The translations under genes and the position numbers were made by a program. DNA of 14,548 nt from Nitrososphaerales archaeon TH5895 (GTDB lineage: Archaea > Thermoproteota > Nitrososphaeria > Nitrososphaerales > Nitrososphaeraceae): assembly GCA_014523695.1 (NCBI GenBank), contig JAATVS010000481.1:1-14548 (forward strand), read 5' to 3'. The notes under the pieces were generated by a model. It was not told the DNA's origin. It saw nothing but the letters and a program-made list of their open reading frames with translations, and did no database searches. Within the stretch, counting starts at the first letter, position 1, and each line of letters starts with the position of its first letter. Shown in pieces: positions 6,833-13,726 of this stretch.

Positions 6833-8341
6833 ATGAAAGATAACAATACCCACCATTTATCCAGCTATGACAAGAAAGAAAGTGACGATAATAACTATCA
6901 GCAAAATTCTTGGAAGGTTCATTATTTTTGTAAATCCTACATTTTGTTTATCAGCCTCATAGCTATATGTTCCCTATCTTTGTTTGTTACTTCAGACACT
7001 TTTATTTTACAACCAAAAATTGGATTAGTGCTTGCATCGTCATCGGAAGGAGAGGACGACGATGATGAAGATGATGAAGAAAATAATAGTAATAATATAG
7101 AAGCTCCACTGGGAGCTAGCGATAGTAGTGAAGCTAGTGATGCCGCTGCTGTTGATAGCTATTTGCCATACAATAATTCCGAATACGGGATAAGAATGAA
7201 TTATCCGTCCGACTGGAGTTATCAGGAAGCACAACCCCCAACTGATGTTGCAATCTTTCCAATTGTCCGCATGTTTCCTCCAATCTCAGATGACCCTAAT
7301 GCAGTTACCTTCCTAGAAATAGGGATAGAAGATCTTGGAAACCCTTTTTCAATTGATGAGTACTCAAGGAGCACAATTAATGCATATAGAGAAAGTAGAC
7401 AGAACTTCGATCTTGTATCCTCTAATACCGAAGACACACTTTCTGGACTTCCAGCTTATGAACTAGTCTTTACAGACTCAGCTAATGGGACTGATAGAAA
7501 ACTTATTGAAGTAGGAGCTTTAGATAGTGACAACAATAGAGTATACTATTTATTGTTTAATACAGAGGAATCAAGATATGATCTCTTTGTTCCTGCTTTA
7601 GAAAGTATTATTGATTCCTTTCAATTAGCTTCCGTGAATGGTTCAACGATAAATGCAACAACAGCTCCATCATCATTATTACCAACGTCTCCAGCCGTGG
7701 CTGACTCTATCTCACAGAATGATACTAATATTTCGTCAACCCTACCTTCTGCAACTGATATCGAAAGTGATGATATACTTTTGTATGAAAATTCTAGCTA
7801 TGGAATAAGTGTACTTTATCCAGCCAGCTGGGATCAATATCAACCTATTAGCGACCCCGAAAGTCGTACTACATTTATTACTCAATTTCAACCTACGTAT
7901 GCAAATGGAACTGCTCTATTTGCAGTGGCAAGAGATACACTCAGTTCTAATGAAACGTTAGATACATATCTTGCTGAGACCGTTCAGAGCTATAGAGGAA
8001 ATACCCTTAATTTCACACTTATCTCAACGGCTATTTCACCAGACACTGCTACTCCTCCTCTGCTAGCAGGTAATCCAGCATATTCTTTATTATATACTCA
8101 TATAAATCCTGATTCTGGGGCAATGTTATTGACGCAGGAAGCTGGGACAATCATTCCAGAAACTAATATGGTATATTATGCCTATTATACAGCCGATATA
8201 CCAAGCTACAATCAATTTATTGATGATGCATTGTCAATTGCTGATTCTTTAGAGATCCATCTTACCAATCTAAATTTGACAGAATCAGAAGAGACCAACA
8301 TCATTGATATTTTGGAGTCATTGCAATCGGGAGAAATTTGA
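6833..8341 (+). CDS. Membrane-anchored protein with two PsbP-like domains
   Basis: This is a 502-residue protein. It has a cytoplasmic N-terminus of about 33 residues, one TM or uncleaved signal segment at about 34-58, an acidic run (EGEDDDDEDDEENN, 72-85), a first PsbP-like domain at about 110-266, a Ser/Thr/Asn linker at about 267-312, and a second PsbP-like domain at about 315-478. Both domains open with the family hallmark (YNNSEYGIRMNYPSDW and YENSSYGISVLYPASW) and end with a helix before an S-F/L-E-like strand. Archaeal PsbP-like domains are common on the cell surface of this lineage but have no established biochemical role. Photosystem function does not apply. Many N-x-S/T sequons fit surface glycosylation. 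The gene diverges from the HtrA-type gene and precedes a TPR-PsbP gene, suggesting a shared envelope role. Confidence 0.85.
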   Translation: MKDNNTHHLSSYDKKESDDNNYQQNSWKVHYFCKSYILFISLIAICSLSLFVTSDTFILQPKIGLVLASSSEGEDDDDEDDEENNSNNIEAPLGASDSSEASDAAAVDSYLPYNNSEYGIRMNYPSDWSYQEAQPPTDVAIFPIVRMFPPISDDPNAVTFLEIGIEDLGNPFSIDEYSRSTINAYRESRQNFDLVSSNTEDTLSGLPAYELVFTDSANGTDRKLIEVGALDSDNNRVYYLLFNTEESRYDLFVPALESIIDSFQLASVNGSTINATTAPSSLLPTSPAVADSISQNDTNISSTLPSATDIESDDILLYENSSYGISVLYPASWDQYQPISDPESRTTFITQFQPTYANGTALFAVARDTLSSNETLDTYLAETVQSYRGNTLNFTLISTAISPDTATPPLLAGNPAYSLLYTHINPDSGAMLLTQEAGTIIPETNMVYYAYYTADIPSYNQFIDDALSIADSLEIHLTNLNLTESEETNIIDILESLQSGEI

Positions 8342-8456
8342 CTCATTGTAATTATATAAGTCATATGGCTCCCAACTTAAGGATGATAATTAGAGAGATC
8401 ATGTATTTATCTATTAGATCAGCTATTCCATATAATTAATGGCTCTGGTCAATATC

Positions 8457-8470
8457 AATTTCTAGAAATT
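8457..8470. repeat. 14-bp perfect palindrome before the TPR-PsbP gene
   Basis: AATTTCTAGAAATT is its own reverse complement. It lies in the 282-bp gap between the two PsbP-like genes, about 115 bp upstream of the candidate TATA box of the second. It could be a dimeric regulator site, but AT-rich palindromes of this size also arise by chance. Confidence 0.3.
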
Positions 8471-8583
8471 TAAAGAACGAAGACCTATTTGTGCCTTCCA
8501 ATCCGACCATAATCGAAGTTTTCAATAAGGAAAAGTCATAATGGTTGATATCAGTACTGCTAAAAATCTATCTTTGGGATAAT

Positions 8584-8592
8584 CTTTAATAC
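8584..8592 (+). promoter_or_regulatory. Candidate TATA box of the TPR-PsbP gene
   Basis: CTTTAATAC is centred about 36 nt before the ATG at 8624. It would give a leader of about 10 nt. It is about 24 nt before the in-frame TTG at 8612, which leaves that start possible. Confidence 0.4.
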
Positions 8593-8623
8593 TTGTGGTC
8601 TTATGAAATAATTGGACCCATCA

Positions 8624-10591
8624 ATGAATAATAATGAACTGAAACCGAATTTATTGGTAACAATAATGATAGTAGCATTACTGCCATCGATAGCATGCGC
8701 ATCATATTTTTTACCACAGCATCTAATGGCTCAAATCAATAATGACAATTCGAACCATGAACTTGAAGGCAGCGGTATTCTATCCAAGGTGTCCTTATCC
8801 GACTTTGATATGTTATTTGAAGAAGGCAATGACCTTCTTAGCGAAGGTAAGTATGAAGAGGCTATTTCTGTTTATGATAAAGCTTTAGCTATAGATCCAA
8901 ATCATGTTCCCACACTAAGCAATAAAGGCTTTGCACTTTTGAATGTAGGATTGATTGAAGAATCTATGGAGTATTTTGATAAGGCATTATCTATAGATCC
9001 GAATAATGCTGATCTTTTACACAACAAAGGTGTTATTCTTATTGATTTAGGAAGGAATGAAGAAGCTATTAGCTATTTTGATAAAGTATTAGGAATAGAG
9101 ACCAATAATGTCAAAACATTGAATGGCAAAGGCCTTGCCCTTTTAAATTTAGGAAGGAGCGATGAAGCTATTATTTACTATAATAAGGCATTAGCAGTAG
9201 ACCCTAACCTGGTTGATGCAATAAACGGTAAAGGCGCTGCTCTCTCCGATTTGGAGAAGTACGAGGATGCTATTACCCACTTTGATAAGGTTCTAGCTAT
9301 AGATCCGAATTATGCTAGTGCACTATATAACAAAGGATTCACTCTCAGCAATTTAGGGATGAATGAGGAGGCTATCAGCCATTTTGATAAAGCATTAGGC
9401 CTTGAACCGAATTATGTTGATGCGCTAAATGGCAAGGGTATTGCTCTTTATAGACTAGGTAATTCTAGCGAAGCGATCACTTATTATGATAGGGCCTTAG
9501 CAATAGAACCTAATCACGTCGACGCAATAAACAATAAAGGTCGTGCTCTATACAACCTTGGCCTATATGATGATGCTATTACCTATTATGATAGAGCTTT
9601 AGCTATAGATCCAAGTTATACTCTGGCATTAGACAATAAAGTATTAGCTCTCTTTGATTTGGATAAACCTCAGGAAGCTCTTGACGTCTTTGATAAAATT
9701 CTAGCTATAGATCCGAATGATATCGATGCTTTAGACGGCAAGGGCGCAGCTCTTGAAAACTTGGACAATTATGAAGAAGCTATAGGGTATTTTGATAAGG
9801 CCTTAGCTATAGATCCAAATTATACTAGTGCACTAACCAACAAAGGTGCAGCTCTATACAATCTAGGTAGATCGGAGGAGGCTGTGACATATTTTGATAA
9901 GGCCTTAGCTATAGATCCAAATTATGAACTTGCAATAAATAACAAACGCCTAGTTCTTGATACCATAAGCGATCAAAATATTACATCCACATCTGAACCA
10001 TCAATAAATAATAATCAGACTGATTCTAGTAATTCCACTAGCGTCATTAATACAAATGATAACAACACTGCTACTGCTAGTTTTCTAACTTATCAAAATT
10101 CCACTTTTGGTATAACAGTACAATACCCGTCAGATTGGATATATGTAGGTCATGATACTATCCTTGATCCGCTCTCACAACCAGTTGTGACATTTACTCC
10201 AATAGAACCTTCGGATACTACGCTTGCTAGAATATGGATTACTCCCTTGCCTGTAGTAGGAGAAGAACAGAAGTCGTCATTAGACCAAATTGCGGAGAGA
10301 ACGATCGAACTTAATCAACAAACCCTTTCAGATTTTAGATTAAATGAATCAAGACCAATGACGCTAAAAGATGGAACTGCAGCACATATGCTTTCGTATT
10401 CCTATACAGATCCTGATTTCGGAATGACTGATGCTTTAGATATTCTTATGATAAAAAATAATAATCTATATGCCATTGAATATTTTGCCGAACCACAGAT
10501 GTATCCTGTTCATCTACCAAAGTTTCAGACGATGCTAGACTCTTTAGAGACGACGCTACTTCGAAGCCTTAATTCCATAATAAATGGTTAA
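8624..10591 (+). CDS. Secreted TPR protein with C-terminal PsbP-like domain
   Basis: From the ATG the product has 655 residues. An in-frame TTG at 8612 would add four. An export segment lies at about 9-36. Eleven consecutive 34-residue TPR units span about 61-433, each following 'NKGxALxxLGxxEEAIxYFDKALAIDPN', with a partial capping helix after them. An Asn/Ser/Thr-rich linker with several sequons spans about 450-484, and a PsbP-like domain about 486-646 opens with YQNSTFGITVQYPSDW. TPR arrays bind peptides or proteins, so this is probably an extracytoplasmic scaffold or adaptor. The PsbP-like module matches those of the preceding gene on the same strand, pointing to a shared partner or location. 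Neighbouring repeats are nearly identical at DNA level near the 3' end of the array, showing recent unit duplication. No enzyme motif is seen. Confidence 0.92.
   Translation: MNNNELKPNLLVTIMIVALLPSIACASYFLPQHLMAQINNDNSNHELEGSGILSKVSLSDFDMLFEEGNDLLSEGKYEEAISVYDKALAIDPNHVPTLSNKGFALLNVGLIEESMEYFDKALSIDPNNADLLHNKGVILIDLGRNEEAISYFDKVLGIETNNVKTLNGKGLALLNLGRSDEAIIYYNKALAVDPNLVDAINGKGAALSDLEKYEDAITHFDKVLAIDPNYASALYNKGFTLSNLGMNEEAISHFDKALGLEPNYVDALNGKGIALYRLGNSSEAITYYDRALAIEPNHVDAINNKGRALYNLGLYDDAITYYDRALAIDPSYTLALDNKVLALFDLDKPQEALDVFDKILAIDPNDIDALDGKGAALENLDNYEEAIGYFDKALAIDPNYTSALTNKGAALYNLGRSEEAVTYFDKALAIDPNYELAINNKRLVLDTISDQNITSTSEPSINNNQTDSSNSTSVINTNDNNTATASFLTYQNSTFGITVQYPSDWIYVGHDTILDPLSQPVVTFTPIEPSDTTLARIWITPLPVVGEEQKSSLDQIAERTIELNQQTLSDFRLNESRPMTLKDGTAAHMLSYSYTDPDFGMTDALDILMIKNNNLYAIEYFAEPQMYPVHLPKFQTMLDSLETTLLRSLNSIING
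9788..9925 (+). repeat. Recent TPR unit duplication (exact 36-bp direct repeat)
   Basis: The 36 bases at 9788-9823 are identical to those at 9890-9925, including synonymous positions, at a spacing of 102 bp, which is exactly one TPR. They encode YFDKALAIDPNY at the end of units 10 and 11. Other units share the AIDPN codons but diverge more, so these two copied most recently. Confidence 0.8.
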
Positions 10592-10762
10592 GATTCAAAT
10601 ATAGATTAATTTCCACTTTTTAGCCATACTAAGGCCTGGTAATAAACATAGAGAACAAGTTGTTACTATGGACGTGGCTTTGGGCAGTTAGCTTTTTCTT
10701 TGACCATAAAACCATTCACCTTGCTATCTATCGGGAGCGCAGCACCTGCTTACAGCTGATGA

Positions 10763-11241
10763 TTAACTATAGTTGATAAATGGAATAAGAAACAGAAGAA
10801 GAGGAAATATTACAAAGGCATTGCGCTTGATAATTTGGGAAGATATGATGAAGCTGTAGCTGTATATGATAGGATCTTATCCCTGGAACCCGATTACGAA
10901 ACGAATATTCAGGCACTGCAGGGCAAAGCTTCTGGTCTTTTTAATTTAGGAAGATATGATGATGCTATAGGGGTATATGATGAGATTTTAGAATTTTACC
11001 CAGATGAAATAAGGGTATTAAACGGTAAAGGCGATGCTCTATTAAAATTAGGGAAGTATGATGAGGCTATCGCCACTTATGATACAGTTCAATCTCTACC
11101 TGTTGACGTGCAGTTGTACACGCAGGAGAAAGCAAAGCATTAGCTATTGAAGCACTAGAAGAAGAAAAGAAAAAACAGATATCAGGGGAAGTGGTTAATA
11201 ACATTACTACTACATTTACGAAAAATAATACAATACGATAG
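10763..11241 (+). pseudogene. 5'-truncated, frameshifted TPR protein gene
   Basis: The frame is open from 10763 with no ATG. It reads KKRKYYKGIALDNLGRYDEA and continues through about three TPR units (VAVYDRILSLEPDY, LFNLGRYDDAIGVYDEIL, LLKLGKYDEAIATYDTVQ) to a TAG at 11141-11143. Translation of about 102 residues from a TTG at 10835 would start in the middle of a TPR helix, so this is unlikely to be the native start. Coding character moves to another frame between about 11107 and 11140 and continues with AGESKALAIEALEEEKKKQ to a TAG at 11239-11241. One missing base would join the two. A signal-like LTIKPFTLLSIGSAAPAYS in yet another frame (10693-10752) may be the lost N-terminus. A broken relative of the TPR gene upstream is the best reading. 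Confidence 0.6.
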
Positions 11242-11314
11242 CTTTTGTTATCATTTTCCTGGTTAAATTTCTAGAATGCTGGATATTAACCAAAAACGAT
11301 GTAAGAACAATATC

Positions 11315-11346
11315 CAACAGAGGCAGACTACAACAGAGGCAGACTA
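11315..11346. repeat. Perfect 16-bp tandem duplication
   Basis: CAACAGAGGCAGACTA occurs twice head-to-tail with no spacer, followed by CA. It lies between the TPR remnant and the 3' end of the arrestin-like gene, in a 252-bp gap with no gene. It is probably a replication slippage product. Confidence 0.85.
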
Positions 11347-11493
11347 CACTTTCTGCAGATATTTAGAAGTGGACTTGGATGTCAAATTCCTTCTTTTCCT
11401 TAATCGATTACAATCATAGCTCTTTACTAGAAATTTCAACTTTTCATATTGCTACCCAATTATTGTAAGTCTACTGCATTTTGATCCGACCGA

Positions 11494-12714
11494 TCAAACA
11501 ATATCTATTACTATTCTGGCAATTATATCAGACGACCATACAATATTTATTTTGGCTTCTAGGCCCCAAAAGTATTCTGAATATCTTCCAATATAGCTTT
11601 GATTTATGCCATTAGGTATTTGAAATTCAAAAGGGATGCCAGCATCATTCTCTCCATTTCCGTTGATCTCTATCTTATTCTCATACTTTTCAATTGTAGT
11701 TACTCTTTGAAACCCTTGAGCAAAAGCATGTTCTATGCCACTCAGGGTAATTTTCATTCCTCTGACATTCTTCTTCTTTTCTTCTTCTAAGTTCTGAAGA
11801 GGCAGTGCTACTATCTTACCTCTTAATGTCTGACCAGGAGAAAAAACTGTATTGTTATTGTTATTTCCGTGGTTCAGAAGATCAATTCTTGCATCGGAGT
11901 TTTCTTTGAGAAACTTTTCACGGCCCTTAGTAAGCAGTGTTCCAAGATCATAGTTAACCCTCATGCCGTGAAATCTGGGATAACTGATTCTATTCTTAGT
12001 AGCATGATCTGTATTCTTACCAAACATACGTTCAAATCTTGCTGAGTAACTTTCTATGCTTGCATTATTATCCATTCCTTCTGCTACTGATGTTGAAGGA
12101 AAGGGCTTGTTTTCGTTTTCGTTCTCAGTAGTAGCTGTGGCAATCTTGCTCTTATCATCCATTTCACTTGAAGGTGTTTCACTGTCATTATTGTATAATT
12201 CTACTTTATTGTTATTAGGATTGATGACAGAGTAGCGCTCTTCTTTATTTACATCTAGTTTTTTTTCTATGTCAGCTGTTATTTTTAGAGTATAGGTAAT
12301 GTTTGCATGTTTACCCTTATACGATGAGAATAGATTAATATCAGAAGGAAGCGTAAATTCTACGGCTATTTCCTTATTTTGAGGCAATATCTCGAGAGTT
12401 CCATCTTCAAGAGTATTGCTGCTTACGGACTTTTGTAGAAGATGCGAAAGGTCCTCAGAGAAGAAGGTATTAACTTCAGTATAAGTGTGTGAATCCCATC
12501 TGCTGCTGCTAGAATATCCCCTTGAACTCTCTTCAACAGTTATATTGGTAGATTCCTTGCCTTCTGCTAATAACCTGAGCTGTCTAGCGTTAGAACCTTT
12601 TTCTGTATTAATAGAAAGTAGCCCTCTGACTGTTTCCCCTGGCGTATAATCTGTCTTTTCTAGACTTACACCTAATTCTAAATCCGTTCCTTTCAGAAAC
12701 TTCTCAAAGATCAT
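11494..12714 (-). CDS. Arrestin-like two-domain protein (arrestin/Spo0M fold)
   Basis: This 406-residue protein has no export signal. The N-terminal domain at about 10-165 has arrestin-fold features: LEKTDYTPGETVRGLLSI, a Leu-rich strand, then FTLPSDINLFSSYKGKHANI and TYTLKITADIEKK, which resembles the 'LP...SFxGkhgsIrY' segment of arrestin N domains. A linker at about 166-270 is rich in Asn, Ser, Glu and Thr. The C-terminal domain at about 275-400 repeats the pattern with VFSPGQTLRGKIVALP and IPFEFQIPNGINQSYIGRY. In eukaryotes arrestins bind phosphorylated receptors and trafficking partners. Bacterial and archaeal relatives such as Spo0M have loosely known roles. It is probably a cytosolic adaptor, and its partner is unknown. 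The assignment is by pattern only. It lies alone, convergent with the TPR remnant. Confidence 0.75.
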   Translation of the reverse strand: MIFEKFLKGTDLELGVSLEKTDYTPGETVRGLLSINTEKGSNARQLRLLAEGKESTNITVEESSRGYSSSSRWDSHTYTEVNTFFSEDLSHLLQKSVSSNTLEDGTLEILPQNKEIAVEFTLPSDINLFSSYKGKHANITYTLKITADIEKKLDVNKEERYSVINPNNNKVELYNNDSETPSSEMDDKSKIATATTENENENKPFPSTSVAEGMDNNASIESYSARFERMFGKNTDHATKNRISYPRFHGMRVNYDLGTLLTKGREKFLKENSDARIDLLNHGNNNNNTVFSPGQTLRGKIVALPLQNLEEEKKKNVRGMKITLSGIEHAFAQGFQRVTTIEKYENKIEINGNGENDAGIPFEFQIPNGINQSYIGRYSEYFWGLEAKINIVWSSDIIARIVIDIV

Positions 12715-12748
12715 GAGATAACAACAATATCGTTACGAAGTAAAACGA

Positions 12749-12755
12749 CTTAAAG
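12749..12755 (-). promoter_or_regulatory. Weak TATA-like box of the arrestin-like gene
   Basis: CTTTAAG on the minus strand is centred about 38 nt before the ATG at 12714 and would give a leader of about 12 nt. Another AT-rich element at about 12728-12734 is too close to the start to be a TATA box. Confidence 0.3.
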
Positions 12756-12991
12756 TTTCCTCTTAACAGCTTGCTAGCTGCTACATTATTGTCTTTGAAG
12801 AATATGTCTGCAGCCAAAACAAGTGGAGCGTTTCCAACCCAAGGTGAAGGCGTAGTGTCCTTCTAAGATTACGTGAATCTGACGATGAATGATTATCTAC
12901 AATACATGAAGCTCTCTCTGGCGTCCGATCCTTTTTCATTCTATTTAGTTGAAGATTTAATAATACAAAAGTTTGTTCTATTTGTGATAGC

Positions 12992-13383
12992 ATGCACAAG
13001 GGAATCAAATTTGGAATTATAGTGCAATAGTTATCATTGTGGGCGTAAGTGCATTTTATCTTGCTTCTCCTTTGTTCATTTCAACTGAAATTGATGAACC
13101 GCTACCTGAAGGAGCGGAAATTCAATCGCCATCACCATCAAATCACTTTCAAGAATTTATGGCAATGAGCGAAGAAGAAAGAATTGAGGCTAGCAATCAG
13201 ATGGATGAACAAGAAAAGAATCAGATTATGCTTGAATTTGCAAGGATGAACACTAGTATCGATGAATTAATGGCCCAGATTAATCAGTCAGTATCAGAAC
13301 AGCAAACTTCGCAAACGGGAAACGAAACTAGCGATTTATTATTAACAGGGTCATTTGTTGGAGCTAGAGATCTGAAGTGGTAG
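12992..13383 (+). pseudogene. Broken DM13-type membrane-anchored protein gene
   Basis: An ATG at 12992 opens MHKGIKFGIIV, then hits a stop at 13028-13030. The neighbouring frame continues precisely with AIVIIVGVSAFYLASPLFIS and TEIDEPLPEGAEIQ, so one G missing near 13024 (GTGGCA to GTGCA) splits a single N-terminal TM helix. The remainder to 13383 includes FQEFMAMSEEERIEASNQM and ends LLLTGSFVGARDLKW. Nitrososphaerial proteins with this leader (a TM, then 'EPLP', then 'MSEEER') usually carry a DM13 electron-transfer-type domain that starts with 'GSFVGxxD'. Here the protein stops at that point, so the domain is missing. A separate GTG start at 13039 would encode only half a TM helix. I find no DM13 body in the 343 bp downstream. 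Confidence 0.65.
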
Positions 13384-13470
13384 AACAAATTAGGATTTTA
13401 GATCACTCTGGATAATAATTTCGCCCCAGTTTAACTGAAAATATGAAAGTATAAACGATGCTCTGCTCTA

Positions 13471-13484
13471 ATAGTAATTACTAT
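13471..13484. repeat. 14-bp perfect palindrome
   Basis: ATAGTAATTACTAT equals its own reverse complement. A flanking AACGAT (13454-13459) and ATCGTT (13483-13488) form a second, partly overlapping dyad. It could be an operator or a recombinase core-type site, or a chance AT-rich palindrome. Confidence 0.35.
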
Positions 13485-13600
13485 CGTTAATAACAATCCC
13501 TTAATTAGTGGTACATATTCATTATCAAAACTGATTTTGTCAAAATAAAGTGCAATATACGCCAAAAGTAATATTAAGATGACCCGTATCCGAGCACTTG

Positions 13601-13659
13601 GTATCTAGAAAAGACCACAAAATTAAAGAATGGAATACTTTGACCCTGCCTCTAGATAC
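13601..13659. repeat. 9-bp inverted repeat with 41-bp spacer
   Basis: GTATCTAGA (13601-13609) and TCTAGATAC (13651-13659) are exact reverse complements. They lie about 70-125 bp beyond the end of the integrase gene, an arrangement compatible with recombinase arm sites, though no function is shown. Confidence 0.4.
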
Positions 13660-13726
13660 AATTCTATATTCATGCATCAAAAAGTAAACAAAAAAGCAAA
13701 TCTAAAATATCTATGACAGAACGTTA

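Larger units (their letters stand above)
13384..13726. other. Intergenic stretch next to the integrase
   Basis: There is no supported gene or tRNA in these 343 bp. They are AT-rich and hold two dyads listed separately (13471-13484 and 13601-13659). The position, just past the 3' end of an integrase gene and after a truncated gene, makes it a place to look for an attachment site or element boundary. I see no direct repeat long enough to call one within this window. Confidence 0.5.

Noticed and set aside
7053..7097. GAT/GAA/AAT trinucleotide tract as a regulatory repeat
   Set aside because: It lies in frame within the double-PsbP gene and encodes the acidic Asp/Glu/Asn run, so coding explains it.
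11315..11346. CRISPR-like repeat
   Set aside because: There are only two head-to-tail 16-bp copies with no spacer, so this is a simple tandem duplication.
12781..13008. 75-codon minus-strand frame between the arrestin-like gene and the DM13 remnant
   Set aside because: It begins at TTG and overlaps the better supported plus-strand DM13-type frames. The codon pattern is not coding-like, and all three minus frames are partly open here. A TATA-like AATTATAG near 13015-13022 leaves a small chance of a gene starting at 12993.
13384..13726. Possible tRNA or attachment site beside the integrase
   Set aside because: I could not find a cloverleaf, a T-arm consensus GTTCRANNC, or a long direct repeat in this stretch.
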